From: CAZSAT01 sp964604675
Lineage (GTDB): Bacteria; Myxococcota_A; UBA796; CAJQPC01
Direction: 5' to 3'
Length of the DNA: 53,602 nucleotides
NCBI GenBank assembly: GCA_964604675.1
Contig: CAZSAT010000042.1
Location: forward strand, 1-53,602
Below the pieces are notes generated by a model. It was not told where the DNA came from, made no database searches, and saw only the letters and a program-made list of their open reading frames with translations. Below are positions 37,267 to 44,832 of this stretch, piece after piece; the stretch's first letter is position 1, and every line of letters begins with the position of its first letter. Both the position numbers and the translations under genes were made by a program.

Positions 37267-38459
37267 CAGGCCGTCCCCTCGCCGAGCACCTCCGCGAACG
37301 CCTTGCTGAAGGCGTCGATGAGCGCCTTGTCCTTGTCGGCGTCCACGGGACCGGTCGCGGCCGGAGGCTTCTTCGGCGCGGGAGTCTTCCGCGTGCGCCG
37401 CTTCTTTGGGGGTGGGGGCGCAGCAGCCGGGCTGGGCGGGGGAGCCGCAGGTCGCCGTCTCGCCGTCGAGGGCTCCACGGGGACCGCAGCCTTCGTCACC
37501 TTCGGCTTCGCCTTCCGCGTCCGCGTCCGCGGCTTCTTCGGCTTCGGCTCCTTGAGCCGGTCCGTGGGGTTCCGCTTCGGCTCCCGCTTCCTGATCGGGT
37601 GCTTTGTCGCGTAGTCGTCGTCGTGGGCAGCTCGCCGGTGCGTGTCCCGGAACGAGCAGGCGTCCTTCACGAGCGTCATCGCCCCGAGCACGGCGATGTG
37701 CACGGCGCCCTGCAGCGTCGGGAGGCCCTGACCGTAGGTGTCGCCGGAGCCGCCGAACCACTTGCTGTCGCGCTCGAAGGTCCAGGCCCAGCCCTTGCCC
37801 GGCGTGCTGAACACCCAGAGCGTCCCGTAGGTCGCCAGCCTTCGCTTGAGCTCGACGCGGGGGGCGCCCCCCTCGCAGTACAGGTAGCCGGTCCAGCGCC
37901 CGCGCAGCGTCACCGGCCCGACCTTCGGGGGCGCCTTCTGCTCCGCCTGGACGGCCTTGACCGCCTCGGCGGCGCTGACGTCCACCTGCGGGGCCTCCGG
38001 CGCGTCGATGCCGGGGTGTCCGCCCGGCAACTGCTCGGCGAGGTGCGCGAACTGGTCGTCGGGCTCGAATACGACCTGGACCTCGTCGCCGTGCTCGTAG
38101 CTGTTCACCACCTCCTCGTAGGCACCGAAGCTCACGCCCGCGTACTCGCCGTCGACGATCCGCAGCTGGACCTTGTCACCGCGGACCACCTCGGCGGTTG
38201 CTCGTTCCTGTCCGGCGACCGACAACGCGGCCTCCCCGGAACGCCAGACGTACGCGCCGTCCTTCTTCGTCACCAGGACGAGCACGCCGCGCTGCTCCGG
38301 GGGCCGCAGGACCAACCCGAACTCGCCTTGGCAGGCCCGGCCGTAGGCGCGCACGAGCCTCGGCATGTCCTCGTCGGCGCCGACGATGGACAGGCGGAAG
38401 CGCTTGTAGCGTTGCCCCTCGGCGGGAGGGACGAGCCCTGGTCGGACCGGCTTCTTCAC
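37266..38459 (-). CDS. Protein with histone-like basic tail, 397 aa, unknown
   Basis: GTG start fixed by a GTGA overlap with the upstream small membrane protein gene. Residues 1-260 are a mixed alpha/beta region (RFRLSIVGADEDMPRLVRAY, KVQLRIVDGEYAGVSFGAYE, WAWTFERDSKWFGGSGDTYG) with one CEGG; no motif is recognised. The last 130 residues are dominated by Lys, Arg, Pro and Ala (EPKPKKPRTRTRKAKPK, PPPPKKRRTRKTPAPKK), like histone H1 or phage DNA-binding tails, and end in an acidic helix. It may bind nucleic acid or package it. It directly precedes the methyltransferase-helicase. Confidence 0.8.
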   Translation of the reverse strand: MKKPVRPGLVPPAEGQRYKRFRLSIVGADEDMPRLVRAYGRACQGEFGLVLRPPEQRGVLVLVTKKDGAYVWRSGEAALSVAGQERATAEVVRGDKVQLRIVDGEYAGVSFGAYEEVVNSYEHGDEVQVVFEPDDQFAHLAEQLPGGHPGIDAPEAPQVDVSAAEAVKAVQAEQKAPPKVGPVTLRGRWTGYLYCEGGAPRVELKRRLATYGTLWVFSTPGKGWAWTFERDSKWFGGSGDTYGQGLPTLQGAVHIAVLGAMTLVKDACSFRDTHRRAAHDDDYATKHPIRKREPKRNPTDRLKEPKPKKPRTRTRKAKPKVTKAAVPVEPSTARRRPAAPPPSPAAAPPPPKKRRTRKTPAPKKPPAATGPVDADKDKALIDAFSKAFAEVLGEGTA

Positions 38460-38722
38460 TGGCGGCGCTCCCTTCGGCCGAGGGCGACGGGCGCCAACGG
38501 CGGAGGAGCTGGGGCGGCCGGCGGCACGTCGTCGTCGAAGTCGTCGCTCCGTCCGAGGTCGACGCGCAGCGCGCGCACCTCGAGGCGCACGTCGTCGATT
38601 CGGTCGCTCAGCCGGTCCAAGGCCGCGAGCAGCTCCTTCCGGGACTGCATGCCGATCCACAGCAGCACGGCCACGATGGGCATCTGGCTGACGAGCTCGG
38701 GCGGGAGGTTGGAGAAGTCCAT
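38456..38722 (-). CDS. Small single-pass membrane protein, 88 aa
   Basis: ATG at 38722. A hydrophobic segment (MPIVAVLLWIGM, about residues 14-25) is followed by a helical amphipathic region ELLAALDRLSDRIDDVRLEV and an acidic, proline-rich tail. The size and build resemble holin-like or membrane-virion proteins, but there is no family match that I can make. Overlaps the next gene by GTGA. Confidence 0.65.
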   Translation of the reverse strand: MDFSNLPPELVSQMPIVAVLLWIGMQSRKELLAALDRLSDRIDDVRLEVRALRVDLGRSDDFDDDVPPAAPAPPPLAPVALGRRERRQ

Positions 38723-38729
38723 CGCGCCC

Positions 38730-39005
38730 TCACGCCCGCTTCCACTTGCGCTGGAACGCGGCGACCGCGATCTCCACGAGCACGCCCACCAGCATCCGGG
38801 CCAGCGCCTTCAGGAACGGCGCGCACGGCCCCTTGATGGGCAGCGAGTTCACGATCTCGCGAATCACCTCGCCGCGCTTCTGGGGACCGAGCCCGGCGCC
38901 CGGGTTTCGGATTTCCGCCGCCTCGACGGCGCGGGCGATGGCCTCGCCGATCACCTGCTGGTCCGCGATCTTCAGCTTGTTCTTGTTCCGTCTCCGCTTT
39001 GGCAT
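38730..39005 (-). CDS. Small basic membrane-associated protein, 91 aa
   Basis: ATG at 39005, with GAGGAG upstream at proper distance; a GTG at 39008 directly before it is an alternative start. The N-terminus is strongly basic (MPKRRRNKNKLK), the middle is helical and the C-terminal part has a hydrophobic stretch LARMLVGVLVEIAVAAF followed by QRKWKRA. It could span or line a membrane. No family is recognised. Confidence 0.6.
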   Translation of the reverse strand: MPKRRRNKNKLKIADQQVIGEAIARAVEAAEIRNPGAGLGPQKRGEVIREIVNSLPIKGPCAPFLKALARMLVGVLVEIAVAAFQRKWKRA

Positions 39006-39008
39006 CAC

Positions 39009-39608
39009 TCAGCTCCTCTTGCCCTTCATCAGCACGGGGACCGCCACAGCACCTGCGGCCAGGACCAGGCCGCCGACCAGCAGCCAGCCCACGCCGTCCT
39101 TCTTCTTGGTGGGCTCCGGCAGCGTCGAGGGCTGCAGGGTCCGGCCCTCGCGGCTCGCCTCGACGCGGGCGCTCAGCTCGCGGTCGGCCAGCGCCGTCTG
39201 CTCCCGGAGGTTCTTCGCGTACTGGTTGGCCGCGACCGCCCAGGCGACGGCCGCGACTCCGAGCACGACACCCGCGACGACCAGCAGGGGAGCGACCCCG
39301 ACCTCGGCGCTCGCGGGGCGCGCGTCGGCGTAGATCCCCGCAGCCAGCTCGTAGTACCGAGCCGACATGCGGCTGAAGCCGCTGATCGTGCGCTGGTCCT
39401 CGGCTGTTTCGATCCGCTTCGGCAGCAGCGGCTTCATGTGGTCAAGGTGCGCGCGAGCCGCGGCGAGCTCCTGCATCGTCGCGGCGACCTTCGGCGCGAA
39501 GTCCTCGGGCCTGCGGCGTATGGCCGAGCCCCACTTGTCCAGCGCGGACTGCTGCAGCGCCGTCCAGCCCGAGGACCAGCTTGCCTTGACGTCTGTCCAG
39601 GAGGTCAT
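39009..39608 (-). CDS. Two-helix membrane protein, 199 aa, unknown
   Basis: ATG at 39608 in an ATGA overlap. The first 100 residues are helical and soluble (WTALQQSALDKWGSAIRRR). Two hydrophobic segments follow: VAPLLVVAGVVLGVAAVAW near 104-122 and GWLLVGGLVLAAGAVAVPVL near the C-terminus, joined by a charged loop and ending in MKGKRS. A membrane component of a particle or secretion assembly is possible; nothing identifies the family. Confidence 0.7.
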   Translation of the reverse strand: MTSWTDVKASWSSGWTALQQSALDKWGSAIRRRPEDFAPKVAATMQELAAARAHLDHMKPLLPKRIETAEDQRTISGFSRMSARYYELAAGIYADARPASAEVGVAPLLVVAGVVLGVAAVAWAVAANQYAKNLREQTALADRELSARVEASREGRTLQPSTLPEPTKKKDGVGWLLVGGLVLAAGAVAVPVLMKGKRS

Positions 39609-40297
39609 CGCCGCTCCTCCTCGGGGATCCGGTAGGTGGTGTAGTCGTCGAAGTCCTCGTCCAGCCAGCGCGCCGCGCCGCGGGGCAGCGACGACTGCTG
39701 TGGCGCCGGGAGCGCCTGCTGCGTCTGGGGTGCCGGCAGGGCGCGCTGGGCCCGGGGCGCCGGGAGAGCTCGGGCACGCTGAGCGGCCTCACGCTGCTCA
39801 CGCTCACGGATGGCCTGCTCACGCTCACGGCGAGCGAGAGCCTCCCGACGCTTCCGCTCGTCCCGCTCGCTCTGCTTCTGCGCGCGGCGCCGAGGGAAGA
39901 TCGCGTCCAGGGCCTTGTCGGTGACGCGCACGATCTCGTCGGTGACGTCCTTGACCTTCACCTTGCGACCGAACTCGCCTTCCATGCCCTCGGTGCGGAG
40001 CTCCGCCACCAGGTACAGCCCCGGGCGAAGCTCCATGAAGGCGCCCCGGTAGCCTTCGGCCGCCTGGATCCGGATGTTCTCGCCCAGCGGCACGGCCTCG
40101 CCCCACAGGCGCTCGCGGACGCGCTCGGCCCGCTGCCGACGCCGCTGCTCCCGAGGTGCCGGGCGCTTCGCGGGGCGCTTCTTGGAGGACGGCCGACGCC
40201 GACGCCGACGCGAACGGGCCCCGAAGTCGTCTCCGAGGTCGGCCTTGCGTCGTCGACGCCGGAAGGTCTTGAGCGAGGTGGCGCGCTTGAGCCTCAT
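39605..40297 (-). CDS. Arginine-rich protein, 230 aa, unknown
   Basis: ATG in the ATGA overlap with the transglutaminase-like gene. The N-terminal 60 residues are highly basic (TFRRRRRKADLGDD, RRRRRRPSSKKRPAKRP). A small middle domain (about 68-135) has GENIRIQAAEGYRGAFMELR and TEGMEGEFGRKVKVKDV, then a charged coiled coil RDERKRREALARREREQ and an APAPQ-type repeat tail (ALPAPRAQRALPAPQTQQAL). The basic N-terminus suggests nucleic-acid binding. No family is recognised. Confidence 0.7.
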   Translation of the reverse strand: MRLKRATSLKTFRRRRRKADLGDDFGARSRRRRRRPSSKKRPAKRPAPREQRRRQRAERVRERLWGEAVPLGENIRIQAAEGYRGAFMELRPGLYLVAELRTEGMEGEFGRKVKVKDVTDEIVRVTDKALDAIFPRRRAQKQSERDERKRREALARREREQAIREREQREAAQRARALPAPRAQRALPAPQTQQALPAPQQSSLPRGAARWLDEDFDDYTTYRIPEEERR

Positions 40298-40821
40298 CGC
40301 GGGTACTCCCCGGCTACCTGGAGCAGCCGACCCGAGACCAGCTCTGGGAAGTCGCCGCGGTCCCGGACCGGAGGCTTGCGGTCGTACATGCCCAGGCGTG
40401 CGCTCGGGTCGTCCCGGTACCAGCGGCGGCCGATCCGGTAGCGGACGATGCAGTGGTACAGCCCGATCTCGTCGGGGCGGGCGCGCGTCCGCAGCATCAC
40501 CTCGGCCTGGATGGTCGGGAGTCGCCGCCGCTTCGCGGCCCGGTGGCCGGGGTCACGCGGACCTAGGGCCTGGAACCCGCGCGCCAGGAGCTCGCCGGCC
40601 CGCGCTGCGGCAAGGCCGTCGCAGTCCTCCCAGCCCTGGGCGAGCAGGTTGATGTAGTCGCACCAGGTCTCGTCGACCTCGCGCCGGTACACCACGCCGG
40701 AGTCGTACAGACCCGGCAGCTCGGGCCGGTCCCGCAGGATCCGGGCGTTCTCAGAGGCCAGCCAGTTGAGGAGGCGCAGCGCGCCCCGCTCGTCGAAGGC
40801 CAGCTTGACGGCGATCTTCAC
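40294..40821 (-). CDS. Transglutaminase-like cysteine protease fold protein, 175 aa
   Basis: GTG start 12 bases after the preceding stop. The segment WEDCDGLAAARAGELLARG near residues 66-84 matches the active-site helix of transglutaminase-like proteins (DCDxxA). A His in YHCIVRYRIG near 121 and an Asp in YRDDPSARLG near 136 would complete a Cys-His-Asp triad. Phages and bacteria use this fold as protease or amidase. The assignment rests on these motifs and their spacing only. It lies among the putative structural genes, where a maturation protease or cross-linking role would fit. Confidence 0.6.
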   Translation of the reverse strand: MKIAVKLAFDERGALRLLNWLASENARILRDRPELPGLYDSGVVYRREVDETWCDYINLLAQGWEDCDGLAAARAGELLARGFQALGPRDPGHRAAKRRRLPTIQAEVMLRTRARPDEIGLYHCIVRYRIGRRWYRDDPSARLGMYDRKPPVRDRGDFPELVSGRLLQVAGEYPR

Positions 40822-40833
40822 AGCGGCCTCCGC

Positions 40834-41241
40834 TCAGGCGCCGGTGTCGGTCAGGGTGTGCAGGCCGTTGCTGGCGAGGGTGACGATGGCCGTCGAGTTC
40901 GGCTTGGTCGCCCCGCCGAGCACCTTGCGGGCCCGCAGATGCGGACCGAGCGCGCTCAGCTCGACGAGCTCGGTGACGTTGCCGTCCCCAGTCAGCTGCG
41001 TGATCTTCGCGACCTGTGCCCAGCTGGTGCCACCGTCGAACGAGGTGTCGATGAAGACGTCGGTCGTCGGGCTCGTGACGCCGCCGCTCTGGGTGGCGAC
41101 GACGAAGACGTGCCACTTCTGGTCCGCGTCGGTGATCCGGTCGGCGTCGGAGGGGACGACGGTGTGGACGTTGCTGGTGACGTCGCCGTCGTTGGGCGTG
41201 TCGTCGGAGAGGAACTTGCCGAAGTGGCGCAGGTAGGACAT
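40834..41241 (-). CDS. Beta-rich putative structural protein, 135 aa
   Basis: ATG at 41241 is chosen for GGAG just upstream; a longer frame would overlap the previous gene. The sequence alternates short beta strands and turns (WHVFVVATQS, TDVFIDTSFDGGTSWAQVAKI, TAIVTLASNGLHTLTDTG). There are no cysteines and no charged helices. The FDGGTSW motif is common in beta-sandwich surface or tail proteins. Together with the next two genes it may build a particle or surface structure. Confidence 0.65.
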   Translation of the reverse strand: MSYLRHFGKFLSDDTPNDGDVTSNVHTVVPSDADRITDADQKWHVFVVATQSGGVTSPTTDVFIDTSFDGGTSWAQVAKITQLTGDGNVTELVELSALGPHLRARKVLGGATKPNSTAIVTLASNGLHTLTDTGA

Positions 41242-41252
41242 GGGGCTCCGTT

Positions 41253-41846
41253 TCAGAGGCTGAGGTGGAACAACGCGCGCCAAGCGACGCCGTTGGGGAC
41301 GTGGACCAGGGCCTTGCCCGCGGCGCCGAGGGAGATCCCGGCGCCCTGCTTGTTGCCGGGGGTGGCGGAGTGCCGAACGTCGAAGCCGTCTTCAAGGAAG
41401 ATCGAGGCGTTGGGCAGCTGCGCGTGATCGGCGAGCTCGAGGTGCAACACTTCGGCGTAGGCGGGGATCGCCAGCTCTTGGTCCGCTCCGGTACCGGTGC
41501 CGGCAACCTGTCGGGAGTTCCGGCTGATCAAGAACCCGTCCGAGACGGCCAGGCCAACCGCGTTCTCGAGCTTGCTGGTGTTGCGGACCTTGATGACCAG
41601 GGTCCGCGCGAAGACCCCGAGGCGCGTGCCGCGAGAGACTGACAGCTCGGCTTGCTTCGGCCGGGAGGCGCCCGCGCTCCATGCCACCGTCGCGTCGAAC
41701 GGGGCGTCACCCCACAGCTCGACGATCCGGTGGGCAGGCCGCGCGGCCTCGGCGGCCAGGATCTCGATCGGCTTGCCGCCCGGAGCGGAGGCGGGAGGTA
41801 GCCTCTCCCTCGCGAAGCGCAGGCTCAGCTCGCAAGGTTCGACCAC
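41253..41846 (-). CDS. Beta-rich putative structural protein, 197 aa
   Basis: GTG at 41846. The protein is rich in Ala, Val, Ser and Thr with strand-like stretches (RIVELWGDAPFDATVAWSA, GVFARTLVIKVRNTSKLE, SIFLEDGFDVRHSA) and few charges. The overall pattern resembles a single jelly-roll or beta-sandwich. It lies 28 bases behind the 257-aa gene and 11 before the 135-aa gene. Family unknown; structure prediction would decide between a capsid-type and another fold. Confidence 0.65.
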   Translation of the reverse strand: MVEPCELSLRFARERLPPASAPGGKPIEILAAEAARPAHRIVELWGDAPFDATVAWSAGASRPKQAELSVSRGTRLGVFARTLVIKVRNTSKLENAVGLAVSDGFLISRNSRQVAGTGTGADQELAIPAYAEVLHLELADHAQLPNASIFLEDGFDVRHSATPGNKQGAGISLGAAGKALVHVPNGVAWRALFHLSL

Positions 41847-41874
41847 GCTCCCGCCTCCAACCCGGTTCAGTTGC

Positions 41875-42648
41875 TCAGCAGGCCATCACGGGCTTGAGGC
41901 CCACGACGGTCGCCTGGAGCGTTCCGGCGCCGGCGAGCGTGCCCGTGATGTTGATGTCGAGGCCGGCCGACAGCTCGTGACCCGCGACCAGCTTCCGCAG
42001 GAAGCCCGTCGAGGCGAAGACCGACACCGGCACCCCGGCGCTGGACTGGAAGACCAGCTTGTCGCCGAAGAAGATGGTGTTGACCAGGCCGCCGGCGGCG
42101 GAGCCCTCGAAGGTCACGTCGTCCGCCTTGAACTGGTGCTGCAGGCGGATCTGGATGGACGCCTGGCCGGCTGCGGCCAGCGTGTCGGAGCCGGACACGA
42201 CGGTCTTGCCCCACTTCACGGCAGCCTTCCGCTTCGGCTTCGGGCGGCGGCGCTTGGGCCGACGGCGCTTGGGCCGCCGACGTCCGCGGCGTCGGCCACG
42301 GGGGCCGCGTCGTCGGCGTCGGCGCCGGCGCCGGCGCTTGCGGCGACCGAAGTCGTCCTCGCCCTCGATGCCGTCGTCGTCGTCGTCGTCGCCCTCGAAG
42401 TCGTCGTCGCCCTCGAAGTCGTCGTCGCCCTCGAAGTCGTCGTCGTCGTCGCCCTCGAAGTCGTCGTCGTAGTCGCCGAAGTCATCGTCGTCGCCCTCGA
42501 AGTCGTCGTCGTAGTCGTTGCCGAAGTCCGCGGCGTCGTCGCCGAAGCCCCGGCGCCGCAGCGTGTCGGTGTCCACGACGACCTCGCCGGTGCGTCGGTG
42601 TCGGAAGACCCGGCCGTAGCCCAGGGGAACCAGTTGGTTGGTGCTCAT
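41875..42648 (-). CDS. Structural-type protein with acidic and basic low-complexity tracts, 257 aa
   Basis: ATG at 42648 in MSTNQLVPLGYGRVF. Residues 37-99 are a tract of Asp/Glu/Phe/Gly built from about six FEGDDD-type units encoded by an 18-bp repeat (42351-42540). Residues 102-145 are almost entirely Arg, Lys and Pro (RRRPK repeats). The C-terminal 110 residues form a beta-rich domain (TLAAAGQASIQIRLQHQF, DKLVFQSSAGVPVSVFAST, DINITGTLAGAGTLQATVV). The opposite charges could pair inside or between molecules, or the basic part could bind DNA. The C-terminal domain would suit a capsid or surface protein. The family is not recognised. Confidence 0.75.
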   Translation of the reverse strand: MSTNQLVPLGYGRVFRHRRTGEVVVDTDTLRRRGFGDDAADFGNDYDDDFEGDDDDFGDYDDDFEGDDDDDFEGDDDFEGDDDFEGDDDDDDGIEGEDDFGRRKRRRRRRRRRRGPRGRRRGRRRPKRRRPKRRRPKPKRKAAVKWGKTVVSGSDTLAAAGQASIQIRLQHQFKADDVTFEGSAAGGLVNTIFFGDKLVFQSSAGVPVSVFASTGFLRKLVAGHELSAGLDINITGTLAGAGTLQATVVGLKPVMAC

Positions 42649-42682
42649 CTGCTCTCTCTCGTGCCTGCTTCGGGTCTGTGGA

Positions 42683-43321
42683 TCAGTCGGTGCGTGCGCG
42701 GACGAAGCGACCGTCACGCTTTGGGGTTCTGGAAGGGACGGCGGGCTCGGGGGTGAGCGTCACCTCGCGGACGGGGCCGGCCAGGTCGGCGATCACCTCG
42801 GGCGGCGCCGGGAGGACGGCCGTGGGGGTGACGCCGGGGAGGTCGCCCTGCATGGAGGCCGGCTCGGCGGGCAGCTCGCCCTGCATCCCGGTGGGGGGAG
42901 GAGTGCTGCCCTTGTCGCGCAGCTTCTGGCCGGCCTTGACCGCGACGGACGCGAGCCACGAGCCCATCAGGCCGTTGCCGATGGCGAGGCTGTGCCCGCC
43001 GCCCTTGCCGGCCATCGACTCGTAGAGCCCGTAGCCCTGCGCCGCGAGGGCGACCGGGGCGCGCAGATCCACGCCTCCGAGCTTGAGCTTGTCGCCGCCG
43101 AAGTAGCCCTCGGCCATCGACGCCAGGAACAGCGAGCCCTGGGTCTCGGCGGTGTGCACGACCTTGGCGCCGGTCTCGGCGACCACGGCCTTGGTCTTGT
43201 CGGCGCGACGGGTGAGGCTGGCGATCTTGTCGACCGCCTGACCGAGGGCGCCCTTGGTCTGCCTGTCGGGCACCTTGTCGGCGCCCTTCTTCATCGCGGT
43301 CTGGAGTGCGGATGCGGCCAT
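42683..43321 (-). CDS. First gene of the minus-strand array, 212 aa, unknown
   Basis: ATG at 43321 with AGGAG 8 bases upstream. The N-terminal half is helical (LQTAMKKGADKVPDRQTKG, VDKIASLTRRADKTKAVVAE). The middle is rich in Gly and Ala, with YGLYESMAGKGGGHSLAIGN and LMGSWLASVAVKAGQKL, a pattern that may insert into membranes. The C-terminal 70 residues are proline-rich with a repeat MQGELP/MQGDLP and look disordered. It is expressed from the divergent control region at 43322-43788. A virion or membrane-linked role is possible; no family is recognised. Confidence 0.7.
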   Translation of the reverse strand: MAASALQTAMKKGADKVPDRQTKGALGQAVDKIASLTRRADKTKAVVAETGAKVVHTAETQGSLFLASMAEGYFGGDKLKLGGVDLRAPVALAAQGYGLYESMAGKGGGHSLAIGNGLMGSWLASVAVKAGQKLRDKGSTPPPTGMQGELPAEPASMQGDLPGVTPTAVLPAPPEVIADLAGPVREVTLTPEPAVPSRTPKRDGRFVRARTD

Positions 43322-43788
43322 CGAGATAGCTCCTGGGTGCAGTTCGTCGGTGCGGTCGGGCCGCTCCGTCGCCGATGAACGTAGAGGCGGAGATGGGGCT
43401 GCATCCAGCGTTTGCGGTGTCCGCCGGGGGCGGATAGCGGGGTTCCGCAGGGGGACGAACGGGCGGACAGCGACGCGGTGCGCGCATCGCCTGGCGGACA
43501 CCGAAACCGGCGGATCGGCCCCCTCGCGGTGAGGACCTGGCGGGCTCCGCGGGAATCGGGGCTCAGCGGGGAGCGTGAGTGGCCGACTGCGGCGTTGTCC
43601 GCGCTGTCCGTGGGCGGCTTGTCAGGTGTGGCGGACAGCCGGATAGCCGCCACGGACAGCTCGGATAGCCGCCACGGACAGTTCCACTATCCGTCCGATC
43701 GCCAGACGGATACCGATTCTGGAGCGAGAACGCTTGTTCAGTCAGGTCCGGATTGCGATGATCCTGGGGCGACAGCGGAAGGAGGTGC
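43322..43788. promoter_or_regulatory. Divergent control region with CGGAYAG repeats
   Basis: These 467 bases separate the long minus-strand array from the plus-strand unit and contain no gene I can support. CGGAYAG-type motifs start at 43431, 43464, 43495 (CGGACAC), 43511 (CGGATCG), 43632, 43640, 43653, 43662, 43675 and 43707 (CGGATAC). Inverted copies are GTGTCCG at 43417, CTGTCCG at 43604 and CTATCCG at 43687. The density points to a multi-copy binding protein that controls both directions. AAGGAGGTGC before the GTG at 43789 is a strong ribosome site. Confidence 0.7.
43640..43683. repeat. 22-bp tandem direct repeat, two copies
   Basis: Two adjacent 22-base units starting CGGATAGCCGCCACGGACAG, differing at one base near the end (CT or TT). 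Each unit carries a CGGATAG and a CGGACAG motif 13 bases apart, so the duplication doubles a pair of binding motifs. Confidence 0.9.
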
Positions 43789-44811
43789 GTGACCTACGGC
43801 GAGCAGTTCAACTTCGAGGGCTTCGGCCCCATCGAGCAGCGTTTTCTGGCCCGAGTGGAGGGCGCTGTCTATCTGGTCGTCAAGGACCGCACCGTCAGCG
43901 AGCACGAGGAAACCCTCGGCCGCCTCGACCTGACCCCCGAACAGGTCGCGCCCTACCTGCCCGAGGCGCAGCTCGCCTCCGCGCTGGCCGGCGAGGCGTG
44001 GGACGAGGACGGGCCCGCCGAGGCGTGGGAGCCCGAGTCGCCGGCGGGAGAGCCCCCCAGCCCTGTCGAGATGATGAAGGCCGCGCTGCGCTGGGTGCGC
44101 GAGGTCGCCATCCGCAACACGACGGGCGAGGAGTACCGGCGCTTCCGGGTCAAGCTCTACAGCGGCAAGGCCGTGGACGTGCTCGCCAGCGGCCAGTTCG
44201 TCTGCCGCAACGACCGCTTCGACCTCACCGAGTACGCGACCCCCGCGACTCCGCCGCCGATCCCCGTGCCGACCTTCGATGAGGCGGCTCAGAAGGGAGC
44301 GGTCAAGGGGCTCCAGGCGCTGGGCGACTACTACGCCCAGTGGGGCTCCATCGTGCTCGGCTCGGTCGGGCAGCTCCAGGGCGTCAACAACGCCATGCTC
44401 GCCCGGCTGCACCGCCAGCTGCAGGAGAGCCGAGACCAGGTCGACCAGCTCGTCGCCTCCATCCTCGAGTACCGGGTCAAGGAGCTCGAGGTTCAGGAGG
44501 ACCGCGCCGCGGACGAGCGTGAGGGAGACGCGCGCACGGCGCTCGCCCGCGAGGCCCTGGGCCAGCTCGGTGCGGCGGCCAACACGTTCCTGGCGAGCCG
44601 CGGCATGACGCCGGAGACGGTCGATGTCTTCACGCAGCTCGGCGGCAGCCCGGAGCTCATGGCCGCGCTCAAGGACCCGTCGGTGCGCTCGCTCATGCAG
44701 GACCCCAGCAACCTCAAGGACCTGGCGGAGATGCTCCGCCAGGTCGGAGCCCAGGCCCAGGCCGCCGACCAGCAGCCGACGCCTCCCACCCCCGAAGAGA
44801 CCGCGGCGTAG
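43789..44811 (+). CDS. Unknown protein with helical middle, 340 aa
   Basis: GTG start after AAGGAGGTGC. Residues 1-70 begin with YGEQFNFEGFGPIEQRFL and EGAVYLVVKDRTVS, then an acidic, proline-rich linker. The centre (about 100-145) has VREVAIRNTTGEEYRRFRVKLY, and a long amphipathic or coiled-coil helix LHRQLQESRDQVDQLVAS lies near 205-225. The C-terminus is helical and Gln/Pro-rich. No catalytic motif, cysteine pair or membrane segment is seen. It is the first gene of the plus-strand unit, so it may pair with the next two; function unknown. Confidence 0.75.
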   Translation: MTYGEQFNFEGFGPIEQRFLARVEGAVYLVVKDRTVSEHEETLGRLDLTPEQVAPYLPEAQLASALAGEAWDEDGPAEAWEPESPAGEPPSPVEMMKAALRWVREVAIRNTTGEEYRRFRVKLYSGKAVDVLASGQFVCRNDRFDLTEYATPATPPPIPVPTFDEAAQKGAVKGLQALGDYYAQWGSIVLGSVGQLQGVNNAMLARLHRQLQESRDQVDQLVASILEYRVKELEVQEDRAADEREGDARTALAREALGQLGAAANTFLASRGMTPETVDVFTQLGGSPELMAALKDPSVRSLMQDPSNLKDLAEMLRQVGAQAQAADQQPTPPTPEETAA

Positions 44812-44832
44812 GCCGCAGACCTGGAGATCACG

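Noticed and set aside
27207..43378. Long plus-strand frames opposite the minus-strand array, up to about 1347 codons
   Set aside because: They are shadows of the methyltransferase-helicase, GHKL and structural genes, with Val/Asp/Glu/Gly/Leu-rich sequences without domains.
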